Of a stretch of 64,000 nt of DNA, positions 1 to 9,260 are shown in pieces. The DNA lies in assembly GCA_938049225.1 (NCBI GenBank), contig CALICM010000002.1:1-64000 (forward strand), written 5' to 3'. The notes under the pieces were generated by a model. The model did not search any database. It saw nothing but the letters and a program-made list of their open reading frames with translations, and was not told the origin of the DNA. The DNA comes from an uncultured Paracoccaceae bacterium. GTDB taxonomy: Bacteria > Pseudomonadota > Alphaproteobacteria > Rhodobacterales > Rhodobacteraceae. Numbering within the stretch: position 1 is the stretch's first letter; each line of letters starts with the position of its first letter. The position numbers were made by a program, and so were the translations under genes.

Positions 1-135
1 CGCTTGCATAACGTTGACTCCGTCGGTCATAGTTCGGGCGAGTGATTTCTGTCCAAGGCATGATTTTCTCCAGGTTTAGCAACCACAGGGAATCACAACT
101 GGCTGAAATCACTCAACTTAGTTTTCGGTTGGGCT

Positions 136-2310
136 CTAAGACGCCTCCCCCTTGGTGGCCATGTCGCGCAGCAGGGCGGGGGCGGCGAAGTGGGGGCCGT
201 GGGCGGCTTCTAGGGTGTCGCAGATTTCGACGGCTTTCGCGGCACCGATGATGTCGAGCCAGCTGAACGGCCCGCCGGACCAGGGCATGAAGCCCCAGCC
301 GAGGATCGCGCCGACGTCGCCCTCGCGGATGTCCATCAGCACGTTTTCCTCGAGCGCGCGCACCGCCTCCAACACCTGCGCCATGATCAGGCGATGCTGC
401 ACTATGGTGACGTCCGGCTGGTCGTCGGACACAGGCCAGTTTTCGCGCAATCCGGGCCACAGCAGCCCGCGTTTGCCTTTCTCGTCATAATCGTAGTAGC
501 CGGAGTTCGATTTGCGGCCCAAGCGTCCCGCGTCGAACAGCTTGAACAGCACCTCGTCGGCCTTGGCGGCGCTGGCGGGATAGGCATCACCCATCGCCGC
601 TTTGGTCGCCTTGGCGATCTTGACGCCCAGATCGATCGAAGTTTCGTCGTTGAGCTGAAGGGGCCCCAGGGGCATGCCCATTTGCTTGGCGGCGTTTTCG
701 ATCAACGCGGGCTCGACACCCTCGGCGACCATCGCGACGCCCTCGTTGATATAGGGGATGATGCAGCGGTTGGCGTAGAAGAACCTCGCGTCGTTCACCA
801 CGATGGGGGTCTTGCGGATCTGGCGGACGAAATCGAGGGACTTCGCCACAGCCCGGTCGCCGGTCTCTTTGCCCTTGATGATCTCGACCAGCATCATCTT
901 GTCGACGGGGCTGAAGAAGTGGATGCCGATAAACTGCTCGGGGCGCTTGCTGGCCTTGGCCAACTCTGTGATCGGCAGGGTCGAGGTGTTTGTAGCGAAG
1001 ATGCAATCCTCACCCACGACGGCCTCGACCGTTTTGGTCACCTCGGCCTTGATGCCCGGATCCTCAAAGACTGCCTCGACGATCAGGTCACAGCCTGCCA
1101 GGGCCGCGTAATCGGTGGTGGCGGTGATGCGCGCGAGGGTCTGTTCCTTCTTCTCGGGCGTGACCTTTTTGCGGGCGATGCCCTTGTCAAGCAGGCTTTC
1201 GGACAGCGATTTGCCCTTGTCCGCGGCCTCCTGTTTCTGATCCAGCAAGACCACCTCGATCCCGGCATTCGCGCTGACATAAGCGATGCCCGCACCCATC
1301 ATGCCCGCGCCCAGCACGCCGACTTTCTTGACGGTTTCGTCGGCCACATTGGGGCGGACCGCGCCCTTTTCCAACGCGCCTTTGTTGATGAAAAGCGAGC
1401 GGATCATGGCACTGGACGAGGGGTTCATAAGGATCGAGGTGAACCAGCGCGCCTCGATTTTCAGGGCGGTGTCGAAGGGGACCTGGGCGCCTTCGTAGAT
1501 GGCGCTCAGCAAGGCCTTGGCGGCGGGATAGACCCCTTGCGTCTTGCCGTGGATCATCGTGGCGGCACCCACGAAGGTCATGAACCCGGCGGGGTGATAG
1601 GGCGCGCCACCGGGGAATTTGAAGCCCTTGGCGTCCCAGGGTTTCAAGATGTCGGCATCCGTGGCGCCAAGGATCCATTCTTTGGCCCGGGCGAGCAGGT
1701 CGTCCGCTGGGACAACTTCGTCAATTATCCCGGTCGCTTTGGCTTTGGCAGGGTCCAGCATCTTGCCCTCGAGCAGGATCGGCGCGGCGTTCATCAGTGG
1801 CATCATCCGGCTGACGCGGGTGGTGCCGCCCGCACCGGGGAACAGGCCGACCAAGATCTCGGGCAGGCCGATCTTGGCCTTGGGGTTGTCGGCCATGAAG
1901 CGGCGGTGGCAGGCGAGTGCCACTTCTGTGCCGATGCCTGCGCTCGTTCCAGGGCTGGCCCAAGCGACGGGTTTACCGCCCTTATTGGTTTTGGGGTCCA
2001 TGCTGTTGCGTTCAACCTTGCGCAGGATGCGGTGGCCGTTCATCGTGAAATCAAACAGCGCTTGGGCTGGGTTGTCGCCGGATTCAGCCCGCACCGAGGC
2101 CAGGACATTCAAGTCCATGCCGCCCGCGAAGTCTTTCTTGGCCGAGGTGACGATGATGCCTTTGACGCCTTCGTCGGCGATGGCCTGGTCAAACAGCGCC
2201 TCGAACTCGGCGAAACCCTCGCGGGTCATGACATTCATACTAGTGCCGGGCTGGTCCCAGGTCAGGGTGCACACGCCGTCGGCGTCGGTGGCGGAGGTGA
2301 AAATGGTCAT
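136..2310 (-). CDS. fadJ: Bifunctional enoyl-CoA hydratase / 3-hydroxyacyl-CoA dehydrogenase
   Basis: This 724-residue protein should hydrate enoyl-CoA and oxidise the resulting L-3-hydroxyacyl-CoA with NAD in fatty-acid beta-oxidation. Residues 1-190 are a crotonase domain, with candidate catalytic glutamates at E129 (GIGTEVALAC) and E151 (GLPEILVG). A Rossmann NAD site lies at 330-345 (GVLGAGMMGAGI). It is followed by the 3-hydroxyacyl-CoA dehydrogenase signature IHFFSPVDKM and a C-terminal dehydrogenase domain. The length matches FadB/FadJ alpha subunits (700-735 aa). It is the last gene of a minus-strand run that includes the thiolase gene at 3105-4316, so both subunits of the cycle are made together. 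FadB versus FadJ is not resolved by sequence alone. Confidence 0.95.
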   Translation of the reverse strand: MTIFTSATDADGVCTLTWDQPGTSMNVMTREGFAEFEALFDQAIADEGVKGIIVTSAKKDFAGGMDLNVLASVRAESGDNPAQALFDFTMNGHRILRKVERNSMDPKTNKGGKPVAWASPGTSAGIGTEVALACHRRFMADNPKAKIGLPEILVGLFPGAGGTTRVSRMMPLMNAAPILLEGKMLDPAKAKATGIIDEVVPADDLLARAKEWILGATDADILKPWDAKGFKFPGGAPYHPAGFMTFVGAATMIHGKTQGVYPAAKALLSAIYEGAQVPFDTALKIEARWFTSILMNPSSSAMIRSLFINKGALEKGAVRPNVADETVKKVGVLGAGMMGAGIAYVSANAGIEVVLLDQKQEAADKGKSLSESLLDKGIARKKVTPEKKEQTLARITATTDYAALAGCDLIVEAVFEDPGIKAEVTKTVEAVVGEDCIFATNTSTLPITELAKASKRPEQFIGIHFFSPVDKMMLVEIIKGKETGDRAVAKSLDFVRQIRKTPIVVNDARFFYANRCIIPYINEGVAMVAEGVEPALIENAAKQMGMPLGPLQLNDETSIDLGVKIAKATKAAMGDAYPASAAKADEVLFKLFDAGRLGRKSNSGYYDYDEKGKRGLLWPGLRENWPVSDDQPDVTIVQHRLIMAQVLEAVRALEENVLMDIREGDVGAILGWGFMPWSGGPFSWLDIIGAAKAVEICDTLEAAHGPHFAAPALLRDMATKGEAS

Positions 2311-2551
2311 CGATCTCTCCCTTCAAGGGTTATGGCCCGGCATAAGATGGCCGAGGGGAATTCGTGTTGGATTTGGAGGGGTGTTTCGGCCGAGGGGGTG
2401 TACTGGACGCGATCGCCCTTCTGTTTGGCGGGAAGGCTGCCACAAGCCGGACCGGTTCCGTTGCGAAGGGCGTCGGTCAGTGAGGGGCGGTGGTGCGTCC
2501 CGCGTCAGCGGGTTATCGTGGTGGTGGATCGGTGCGGCGGGGCTTGTTCGC

Positions 2552-2971
2552 TTAGGCAACGAAGCTGTTGGGACCGCCCAAGGGGCGTTGGTAGATCTCG
2601 TCGTGCGAGATTTGGGCAGAGACCACAAAACCCCCTTTGATATCGCGCAGAACATAGGTTGTTGTAACCTCGGCCATGACGTCGCCATCGCGGCGTAAAT
2701 GCTGCCACGCGACATGCGCCAGATGCAGACCCACGCCAAAACTTTCGATGCTGTGGACCTGCTTTCGCGTGACCACCAGCCCATTGTCGACATAAAGCTG
2801 GCGCAGCTCGGCCATATGGGCGGCAAAGATCCCACGACTGTCATAGGTCCGCGTGCCCATGGGGCTGATCCACACCACAGGTTCGTCATAGACGCTGTGT
2901 AGCTCTTGCATTCGGCCCGCGTTGAAATGGTCCAGAAACACGTTGAAAAACGCGTCGATACCGCCGTCCAT
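2552..2971 (-). CDS. NTF2/SnoaL-like small protein
   Basis: This 139-residue soluble protein begins MDGGIDAFFNVFLDHFNAG and has the pattern of an NTF2-like/SnoaL fold: a helical N-terminus, then strands containing VVWISPMGTRTYDSRGIFAAH and a C-terminal sheet. Such folds bind small ligands, act as steroid or polyketide isomerases, or have no known activity. No catalytic residues can be assigned here. It sits between fadA and fadJ on the same strand, which suggests but does not prove a link with acyl-CoA metabolism. The gap to fadJ (2311-2551) holds no recognisable gene. Confidence 0.6.
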   Translation of the reverse strand: MDGGIDAFFNVFLDHFNAGRMQELHSVYDEPVVWISPMGTRTYDSRGIFAAHMAELRQLYVDNGLVVTRKQVHSIESFGVGLHLAHVAWQHLRRDGDVMAEVTTTYVLRDIKGGFVVSAQISHDEIYQRPLGGPNSFVA

Positions 2972-3104
2972 GACTGACCCAACTTACTCGTAACGCCCCA
3001 GCGCGACCTAGCAAATGCCGGGCCGATTAGGAAAGTGTTTAGTGAACAGTTGGTTAACATGAATTTGGTCACTGATATTCCTGAGGGTTGCGGGGCTCGC
3101 CTGC

Positions 3105-4316
3105 CTAGATCCGCTCGATAATCGTGGCGGCACCCATGCCCGAAGCGATGCACAGGGTGGCCAGTGCGGTGCCTTTCCCGCTCCGCTCCAACTCGTCCAA
3201 GGCGGTGCCGATGATCATCGCACCCGTAGCGCCCAGCGGGTGGCCCATGGCGATCGCGCCGCCGTTGACGTTGACTTTGTCGTGGTCGACATCGAATGCC
3301 TGCATGAAACGCAGCACGACCGAGGCGAAAGCCTCGTTCACTTCGAACAAGTCGATGTCGCTGATGCTCATGCCACTGTCGGCGAGGATCTTTTCGGTTA
3401 CCGGCACAGGGCCCGTCAGCATGATCGTGGGATCGGTGCCGATCTTGGCGGTGGCCTTGATCCGAGCGCGGGGTGTCAGGCCGTATTTCTCGCCAAATTC
3501 CTTGGACCCGATCAGAAGTCCGGCCGAGCCGTCGACGATACCGGACGAGTTGCCTGCGTGATGCACATGGTTCACCTTCTCAAGATGTGGGTACTTCATC
3601 AAAGCGATGGCATCAAAACCCGGCATCACCTCGCCCTGATCCTTGAAGGCGGGTTTCAAACCGCCGAGCGACTGCATGTCGGTGCCGGGGCGCATGTATT
3701 CGTCGCGATCCAGGATCGGCAGGCCGTTAATGTCCTTGATCTCGATGACGGATTTGTCGAAGCGCCCATCCTCCCAGGCTTGTGCCGCGCGTTTCTGGCT
3801 TTCGACGGCAAAGGTATCGGTGTCGTCGCGGGAAAACCCGTATTCGGTGGCGATGATATCGGCGGCGATGCCCTGGGGGACGAAATAGGATTTCATTGCC
3901 AAGCTGGGGTCGGCGGCGATGGCCGCCCCGTCCGAACCCATGGGCACGCGGCTCATCATCTCGACCCCGCCAGCGACATAGGCGTTGCCAGCACCGGCTT
4001 TGACCTGGTTCGCAGCAAGGTTCACTGCCTCCATCCCGCTGGCGCAGAAGCGGTTGATGCTGAGGCCGGGGACATGTTCGTCGAAATCCGACGCCAGCAC
4101 CGCCGAGCGGGCCAGACAGCCCCCCTGTTCCATCACCTGGGTGACATTGCCCCAGATGACGTCTTCGATGGCGGTGGTGTCCAGGTTGTTGCGGTCCTTG
4201 ACAGCGTTTAGGACCTCGGCGGACAGGCGCAGGGCGGTCACCTCGTGCAGAGAGCCGTCCTTGCGGCCTTTGCCCCGAGGGCTGCGCAGCGCGTCATAGA
4301 TATAGGCTTCAGACAT
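3105..4316 (-). CDS. fadA: Acetyl-CoA C-acyltransferase (3-ketoacyl-CoA thiolase)
   Basis: This 403-residue thiolase should cleave 3-ketoacyl-CoA to acetyl-CoA plus a shortened acyl-CoA. All three catalytic elements are visible: the nucleophile C91 in NRFCASGMEAVN, H359 in GGAIAMGHPLG, and the acid/base C389 in LCIASGMGAA. The length is normal for the family. The start overlaps the end of the small membrane-protein gene at 4309 by 8 bp, so translation is probably coupled. The gene lies upstream of fadJ on the same strand, consistent with a beta-oxidation unit. Confidence 0.96.
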   Translation of the reverse strand: MSEAYIYDALRSPRGKGRKDGSLHEVTALRLSAEVLNAVKDRNNLDTTAIEDVIWGNVTQVMEQGGCLARSAVLASDFDEHVPGLSINRFCASGMEAVNLAANQVKAGAGNAYVAGGVEMMSRVPMGSDGAAIAADPSLAMKSYFVPQGIAADIIATEYGFSRDDTDTFAVESQKRAAQAWEDGRFDKSVIEIKDINGLPILDRDEYMRPGTDMQSLGGLKPAFKDQGEVMPGFDAIALMKYPHLEKVNHVHHAGNSSGIVDGSAGLLIGSKEFGEKYGLTPRARIKATAKIGTDPTIMLTGPVPVTEKILADSGMSISDIDLFEVNEAFASVVLRFMQAFDVDHDKVNVNGGAIAMGHPLGATGAMIIGTALDELERSGKGTALATLCIASGMGAATIIERI

Positions 4317-4692
4317 TGAGTGCTCCTTGCAGTGTGTTGATCGTGGCGATCAACAGTAGAATGGCCGCGGCCAGCGCGGCGGCGGCGAGAAGGGTTTGAT
4401 AGCGGTAAAACGCAATGAGGCGAGGGCCAAAGTCGACCGCGCGCAATATTGTGACCGTGGCGATCAGCGTCAGCGGTACTGGCAGCCCAGTGCTGGCAAG
4501 GGCCAAAAGGCCAAAGGCAATCAGGGCAGCGCCTGATAGCAGGCCGACGATCATATGGTCCAACCCGCCGCGTGCCTGGACCTGGGTGGGGTCGGGGTGG
4601 CGTGTTTCTGCCCGGCGCAGGGTGCGCGCGGCAAGGGCCGCAGCGGTGCCGGGCAAGCCAAGGCCGTAGAACAGGCTGTCACTGATCATCAC
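4309..4692 (-). CDS. Small integral membrane protein, unknown function
   Basis: This 127-residue hydrophobic protein has three or four predicted membrane segments: around residues 8-22, 47-68, 74-88 and 100-120. A short charged loop (ARTLRRAETRHPDPTQ) follows the first. No family could be named by eye. Its start overlaps the stop of the GST gene (ATGA-type, 4689-4692) and its end overlaps the fadA start, so it lies in a tightly packed operon. A helper or transport-related role in lipid metabolism would be a guess. Confidence 0.7.
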   Translation of the reverse strand: MMISDSLFYGLGLPGTAAALAARTLRRAETRHPDPTQVQARGGLDHMIVGLLSGAALIAFGLLALASTGLPVPLTLIATVTILRAVDFGPRLIAFYRYQTLLAAAALAAAILLLIATINTLQGALNV

Positions 4693-5324
4693 ACGTTGGC
4701 CCTTTGGATGGGATGACCCGGCATTAGGTCATAAGGGTGTTGCCAGCCGGGGAGGGCTTTGATGCGATCGCGCCAGGCAGCGATGTTCGCGGGCGGGGCG
4801 ATGTCGATTTCTTCGAGGAAATACATATAGCCAACGCAGGAGATATCGGCGGTGGTGGGGCGGTCGCCCAGGATGAAGTTGCGGTTCTCAAGACGGCGTT
4901 CGAGGGTGTCGAGCGCAGTTTTGGTGCGGCCCATCAGAAAGGCGATGACATCCAGCTTGCGATGTTTTTCGGGCAGATAGAGCTGCATGAAGCGGCCAGT
5001 GGCGATATTGGCGGTCAGCTTGTGGTTGTCCCAAAGGGTCCAGCGGAGGATTTCCAGGCGCTCGGCCTCGGTTTCCGGGCCGAATTTCTTGTGGGTGCGC
5101 GAAAGATGATCGATGATCACGCCGGATTGGGACAATCGCAGGGCACCCTCGGTATAGGTTGGGACCTCGGCCATTTCGTTGATGGCCGCAAATTCAGGCG
5201 TGCGGGCAGCCCCGTTGAAGAAGTCGACAAAGATGGGTTTCCACGGCTGGTCGCACAGCTCAAGCATCAGGGCGGCTTTGTAAGAGTTGCCGGATTGGGC
5301 GAAGCAGTGCAGCGTGGCGGTCAT
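4689..5324 (-). CDS. Glutathione S-transferase family protein
   Basis: This 211-residue protein has a thioredoxin-like N-terminal domain (LHCFAQSGNSYKAALMLEL...). The glutathione-binding EVPTY and LSQSGVIIDHL segments lie at about residues 53-75. An all-helical C-terminal domain ends in LGDRPTTADISCVGYMYFLEE, the usual GST N-capping box region. It should conjugate or reduce an electrophilic substrate with glutathione in the cytosol. The next upstream gene encodes a GFA-type, glutathione-associated zinc protein, and fadA follows. The substrate is unknown. Confidence 0.9.
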   Translation of the reverse strand: MTATLHCFAQSGNSYKAALMLELCDQPWKPIFVDFFNGAARTPEFAAINEMAEVPTYTEGALRLSQSGVIIDHLSRTHKKFGPETEAERLEILRWTLWDNHKLTANIATGRFMQLYLPEKHRKLDVIAFLMGRTKTALDTLERRLENRNFILGDRPTTADISCVGYMYFLEEIDIAPPANIAAWRDRIKALPGWQHPYDLMPGHPIQRANV

Positions 5325-5347
5325 TCTTATGTCCTTTTGGATGGGCG

Positions 5348-5806
5348 TCAGCTGCCGTGGTCGAACTGATGCGAGACGATGGGTTGATCGGCAGGGATGA
5401 CGGTTTCCTGTTCGGCTACCGCTGCCAATCCAAACACCCAGGACAGGCGACTTTCAGCGCCATAGTTTTCGACCGGGTGAAAGACGATATCGGTGTCAAT
5501 AGTGCCGGCCATAAACTCGGTCGTGTCGCGGTCGATCATTCGGTAAAAAAGGGGTGTGCCGCATTCATCGCAAAAGCCGCGCTCGGCGATGTTGGACGAG
5601 CGGAAGGTTTTGGCATAGCCGGTCCAGGTGATCCGGTCGTTGTCGACCTCCATCAAGGGCGCAAAGGCGTTGCCCGTGGCGCGCTGGCACATGCGGCAGT
5701 GGCAGACGGTCTGCCGTGCCGGGCCGGGGGCAACGCTGTATTTTACAGCACCGCATTGGCAGGCCCCTTGGAAGGTGTCGACGTCGATGCAGCCCTTTTG
5801 GTTCAT
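5348..5806 (-). CDS. GFA-family (CENP-V/GFA) zinc protein
   Basis: This is a protein of about 152 residues from the family named for glutathione-dependent formaldehyde-activating enzyme. Cysteines arranged as CQCGAVKYS, then CHCRMCQRATG, then FCDECGTPLFY are the zinc-binding signature. The start at 5806 (MNQKGCIDV) is preferred over the longer in-frame start at 5839 because AAAGGA precedes it at suitable distance. Most members have no proven activity despite the family name. The gene is at the head of the GST-membrane protein-fadA unit. Confidence 0.88.
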   Translation of the reverse strand: MNQKGCIDVDTFQGACQCGAVKYSVAPGPARQTVCHCRMCQRATGNAFAPLMEVDNDRITWTGYAKTFRSSNIAERGFCDECGTPLFYRMIDRDTTEFMAGTIDTDIVFHPVENYGAESRLSWVFGLAAVAEQETVIPADQPIVSHQFDHGS

Positions 5807-5840
5807 TCGGTGTCCTTTACCAAGTTTGACCCAAAGCAAG

Positions 5841-6110
5841 TCAATTCGAAATGAGAGTTGCGATTTGACGGGCGGTTAGAACACCCCCAAAACCGAGAAG
5901 AACAAGTTCAGCCGCGCGAAATTGCCAATTGTCGAACATCTTGATCAGTATCTCCTGCGTTAACTGTGTCCTCAGCCAGGCGGGTAGGTATTTGATTAGC
6001 CATGATGTTCCTGTTCGCTTTACATATGCGACGTTGAGCCTTCGCCAAAAGTATAAAGCTGCGCCCATCACAAGAAGTAGTGAGCCCAACACGTCATAGT
6101 CGTTTAACAC
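5841..6110 (-). CDS. Small membrane-associated protein, unknown function
   Basis: This 89-residue protein has a hydrophobic N-terminal helix (YDVLGSLLLVMGAALYFW) and a second near the C-terminus (AAELVLLGFGGVLTARQIATLI). Between them is an amphipathic stretch rich in Trp, Leu and Lys. The codon use is more AT-rich than the neighbours, which could mean recent acquisition or weak expression. No family is recognised. It is transcribed in the same direction as the downstream GFA gene. Confidence 0.5.
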   Translation of the reverse strand: MLNDYDVLGSLLLVMGAALYFWRRLNVAYVKRTGTSWLIKYLPAWLRTQLTQEILIKMFDNWQFRAAELVLLGFGGVLTARQIATLISN

Positions 6111-6217
6111 ATCAGGCCCATGTCAATTTGTTTGGTTCACTGAGCGGTTTGGGCCGCACAACGTTTGCCGTGGTGGTTGTTCTTTGTCTGAAAACCGCAG
6201 GCTGCTGACCGCCCCGA

Positions 6218-6237
6218 CTGCGGGCTGACGCCCGCAG
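6218..6237 (-). terminator. Hairpin downstream of the NADAR gene
   Basis: A perfect inverted repeat CTGCGGGC-TGAC-GCCCGCAG lies about 40 bp beyond the stop of the minus-strand NADAR gene. It is GC-rich without a clear T-run, so it may be a weak intrinsic terminator or an mRNA-stabilising hairpin. Confidence 0.5.
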
Positions 6238-6277
6238 CGGCCCGCCCACCAGCCTGCGGCTTGGAGACTCTTCGCCG

Positions 6278-6775
6278 TCAGCATGTGACCGCTTCCTTGG
6301 GATAATGCGCACGCAGGGTGTCGCGCACCTTGGTGAGGATCTTGCCCAACAGGTTTTGTCCTGGCCAATCGTCCGGTGATGTCGCGGCGGCTTGTGTCGC
6401 ATCAAGGCCGATACCCCAGATCGTATCAAGCGGGCTGGCCTCGACCAGCTGAGCGCTTCCGGTCTGGAAGAGTTTCCGCCTAAGTCCTTTGTTTTGATCA
6501 TATTTGGCCATATTGACCTCTGTCACGATCTCGATCTTATTCGCATCCCATACAGCATCATCGAAGTTGCGGACGCGGCGGCCGAGCGCCTTTTGCTTAT
6601 CGGGGCTCTTCGCTTCCAGAATTTGTTGAGCGGTATCGGTGTCCCCGAAAAGACGTGCTTTGCCAACCATCATTGCCTGTTCGGCTGTGCCGAATTCGCA
6701 CCCCCAAAGCCGAATGGCCGAGGGATGCCATTGGCTTAAGGGACCCGACCAGAAAAAGTGATAGCCGTCCGGCAT
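6278..6775 (-). CDS. NADAR-domain (YbiA-like) protein
   Basis: This 165-residue protein matches the NADAR/YbiA pattern: FFWSGPLSQWHPS at the N-terminus, then GCEFGTAEQAMMVGKARLFGD, a KALGRRV segment, and the C-terminal TIWGIGLDA motif. The superfamily processes ADP-ribose or riboflavin-pathway N-glycosides. YbiA acts on damaged riboflavin intermediates, and other NADAR proteins remove ADP-ribose from guanine. The start lies 3 bp after the acyl-CoA dehydrogenase stop, so it is translated from the same message as a flavoenzyme. This is compatible with flavin housekeeping, but that link is inference. Confidence 0.87.
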   Translation of the reverse strand: MPDGYHFFWSGPLSQWHPSAIRLWGCEFGTAEQAMMVGKARLFGDTDTAQQILEAKSPDKQKALGRRVRNFDDAVWDANKIEIVTEVNMAKYDQNKGLRRKLFQTGSAQLVEASPLDTIWGIGLDATQAAATSPDDWPGQNLLGKILTKVRDTLRAHYPKEAVTC

Positions 6776-6778
6776 GCT

Positions 6779-8557
6779 TCAGAACGCCTCTTCGGCCAAG
6801 GCCATCACTGGATCCGCGCCGGTTTCGATGCGCTTGAGGTGCATGCCGGTCGCCGGCAGTTGGCGCGCCATGTAGTAGCGCCCGGTGGCGATCTTGGCCT
6901 CGTAGAAGTCGCGATCCTCGGCGCCGTCTTCAAGGGCGGCCATCGCGGCTTTGGCCATACGCGCCCACATCAGGCCCAGGCAGACATGGCCGAAGAGGTG
7001 CATGAAATCGGTTGAGCCCGAGAGGGCGGCGTTGGGGGTCTTCATGCCATTTTGCATGAAGAACATGCCCGCCGCCTGGAGGTCCTTGGACGATTGTTTG
7101 AGCGGCTCGAGGAAGCCCTGCTGCAGCCCTTCATGCTCGGCGTTTTCCTTGAGGAAGCCCTTGACCATCTCGAAGAAAGCCATCACATGCTTGCCGCCGT
7201 CCTGGGCCAGTTTGCGGCCCACAAGGTCCAGTGCCTGTACCCCGTTGGCGCCTTCGTAGATCATGGCAATCCGGGCGTCGCGGGCAAATTGGGACATGCC
7301 CCATTCCTCGATATACCCATGGCCGCCATAGACCTGCTGCGCCTGGATCGTACTTTCAAAACCCTTGTCGGTGAGGAACCCTTTGATCACCGGGGTGAGC
7401 AGGCTGATCAGGCCCTCCGCATCCGCATCCTCGGCCCGGTGCGAGGCGTCGATCATCGTCGCGCCCCACAGGGTGAAAGCGCGCGCGCCCTCGACGAAGC
7501 TTTTCTGGTCCATCAGATTGCGGCGTATATCGGGGTGGACGATCAGCGGGTCGGCGGCCCCCGAGGGGTTTTCGGCACCGGTCACCGCGCGGCCCTGGAG
7601 CCGGTCCTTGGCATAGGCGACCGCGTTCTGATAGGCGGCCTCGGCTTGGGCATAGCCTTGCAGGCCGACGCCCAAACGCGCCTCGTTCATCATGGTGAAC
7701 ATGGCGCGCAGGCCCTTATGCTCGTCACCGACTAGAAACCCCGTCGCCTCGTCATAGTTCATCACACAGGTAGAGTTGCCGTGGATGCCCATCTTCTCTT
7801 CGATCTTGCCACAGCTCACGCCATTGCGCTGGCCCAGGCTGCCATCCTCGGCCACCATGAATTTGGGCACGATGAACAGGCTGATGCCTTTGACGCCCTC
7901 TGGCCCGCCGGGGATTTTGGCCAGTACCAGATGGATGATGTTGTCGGACATGTCATGCTCGCCCGCCGAGATGAAGATCTTTTGGCCCGAGATCTTGAAA
8001 CTGCCATCGCCCTGAGGCTCGGCCTTGGTCCGCAGGAGCCCGAGGTCGGTGCCGCAATGGGGCTCGGTCAGGTTCATCGTACCGGTCCAATCACCCGATA
8101 CCAGCTTGGGCAAATAGGTTTGTTTTTGCTGCTCGGAGCCATGCACATGGATCGCGGAATAAGCACCATGGGTCAGGCCCCAGTACATGTTCAGCGCCAT
8201 ATTCGCGGCCACTTGTGTCTCTGCCACCGCCGTGGCCAGCACATAAGGCATGCCCTGGCCACCATAGGCGGGGTCGCAGTCGAGGCCGGTCCAGCCGCCC
8301 TCACGCACTAAGTCAAACGCCTCGCGGAAGCCTTTGGGGGGGCGGACGATGCCGTTTTCCAGGGTACACCCTTCGGCATCGCCGCTGGCGTTAATGGGGG
8401 CCAGCACGTCCCGGGCGATCTTGCCCGCTTCCTCTAAAATCGCGCCAGTGAAGGCACGATCCAACTCGTCGTATCCGGGAACAGAACTTTCATGGACGCC
8501 AAGCATATCGTGCAAGACGAAGTCGAGGTCCTTGAGCGGGGCGTTATAGACTGGCAT
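6779..8557 (-). CDS. Acyl-CoA dehydrogenase (FadE/DmdC-like, C-terminally extended)
   Basis: This 592-residue FAD enzyme should introduce a trans-2 double bond into an acyl-CoA and pass electrons to electron-transfer flavoprotein. FAD/substrate motifs are visible: [31 protein letters not shown] and [14 protein letters not shown]. The catalytic base is probably E435 in [15 protein letters not shown]. The roughly 120-residue C-terminal extension is typical of long-form dehydrogenases, including roseobacter methylmercaptopropionyl-CoA dehydrogenase (DmdC). Sequence alone does not separate DmdC from general fatty-acyl or other FadE enzymes. It lies between merR and the NADAR gene in one minus-strand unit. 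Confidence 0.94.
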   Translation of the reverse strand: MPVYNAPLKDLDFVLHDMLGVHESSVPGYDELDRAFTGAILEEAGKIARDVLAPINASGDAEGCTLENGIVRPPKGFREAFDLVREGGWTGLDCDPAYGGQGMPYVLATAVAETQVAANMALNMYWGLTHGAYSAIHVHGSEQQKQTYLPKLVSGDWTGTMNLTEPHCGTDLGLLRTKAEPQGDGSFKISGQKIFISAGEHDMSDNIIHLVLAKIPGGPEGVKGISLFIVPKFMVAEDGSLGQRNGVSCGKIEEKMGIHGNSTCVMNYDEATGFLVGDEHKGLRAMFTMMNEARLGVGLQGYAQAEAAYQNAVAYAKDRLQGRAVTGAENPSGAADPLIVHPDIRRNLMDQKSFVEGARAFTLWGATMIDASHRAEDADAEGLISLLTPVIKGFLTDKGFESTIQAQQVYGGHGYIEEWGMSQFARDARIAMIYEGANGVQALDLVGRKLAQDGGKHVMAFFEMVKGFLKENAEHEGLQQGFLEPLKQSSKDLQAAGMFFMQNGMKTPNAALSGSTDFMHLFGHVCLGLMWARMAKAAMAALEDGAEDRDFYEAKIATGRYYMARQLPATGMHLKRIETGADPVMALAEEAF

Positions 8558-8572
8558 TGTGTTCTCCGTTGT

Positions 8573-8974
8573 TTATTCGGCGGCGTTTCTGTGGGATTTC
8601 GAGGCCAGCACCCGTTCGCACCACTCTAGCTGCTCCCGTAGCTCTTCGACCGCGATGGTCAATTCGTCACGCTGGGCAATCATGGTTGCGAGATGTTTCT
8701 GACCTAACTCATAGGTCCGCGAGATCTGGGTCACTTGCTGATCGCCGATATCGTAGAGGTTCAACAACTGGCGGATCTCTTCCAGCGAGAAGCCAAAGCG
8801 CTTGCCTTGTAGGATCAGTTTAAGCCGGGCGCGGTCGCGCCGGGTGAACAGGCGTTTTTGCCCCTCGCGGACGGGGCTGAGCAGTTCTTTCGCTTCATAG
8901 AACCGCAGGGTACGCGGTGTTACATCAAAGACATCGCACATGCGTCCGATGGTATACGTTTCGTCACTAGTCAT
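8573..8974 (-). CDS. MerR-family transcriptional regulator
   Basis: This 133-residue protein has an N-terminal winged helix (YTIGRMCDVFDVTPRTLRFY), the ARLKLILQGKRFGFSLEEI segment, and a C-terminal coiled coil of about 45 residues for dimerisation. No C-terminal metal-binding cysteines are present, so it is not a metal sensor of the MerR/CueR type. It resembles LiuR-type regulators of acyl-CoA catabolism. The gene heads the acyl-CoA dehydrogenase unit, and a perfect palindrome at 9049-9066 lies 75 bp upstream of its start. Autoregulation with control of the dehydrogenase is likely. Confidence 0.9.
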   Translation of the reverse strand: MTSDETYTIGRMCDVFDVTPRTLRFYEAKELLSPVREGQKRLFTRRDRARLKLILQGKRFGFSLEEIRQLLNLYDIGDQQVTQISRTYELGQKHLATMIAQRDELTIAVEELREQLEWCERVLASKSHRNAAE

Positions 8975-9048
8975 GGGAGGTCTCCTTAACCGTGGGTCCG
9001 TTTCCAGTGCGCCGTATATGTTGACGTCGAAGGCACCTTAAAGGCAAA

Positions 9049-9066
9049 GCTTACGTTCACGTAAGC
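9049..9066. promoter_or_regulatory. Probable MerR operator
   Basis: GCTTACG-TTCA-CGTAAGC is a perfect 7-bp inverted repeat with a 4-nt centre, in the gap between the divergent merR and thioesterase genes. Its ACGTnnACGT-type core resembles published LiuR-type sites. It could control both directions. Confidence 0.65.
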
Positions 9067-9260
9067 AACTTGATGTGAAGGGTTGTGAACGGTTGCCGCG
9101 TTTCAATCAAGCCTGAATTTTATCACAGATAAGGCAGTGGCCTTTGTTTGCGGAAAATTGGTATGCTGTGGGATACCTTGAAAGCAATGAGGTACATGAA
9201 CAAAGTTCAATGCGCGGTTTGCGGATACCACACCCTGGCGCTGCATGCTATTGCAGCAAT

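Noticed and set aside
394-2640. Very long open frame (748 codons) on the plus strand opposite fadJ
   Set aside because: It is the antisense shadow of a GC-rich coding gene. It has no recognisable domain, while the minus strand has complete hydratase and dehydrogenase motifs.
9144-9260. N-terminal extension of the first thioesterase from TTG 9144
   Set aside because: The extension has no similarity to PaaI-type proteins, and the ATG at 9261 gives the normal family length.
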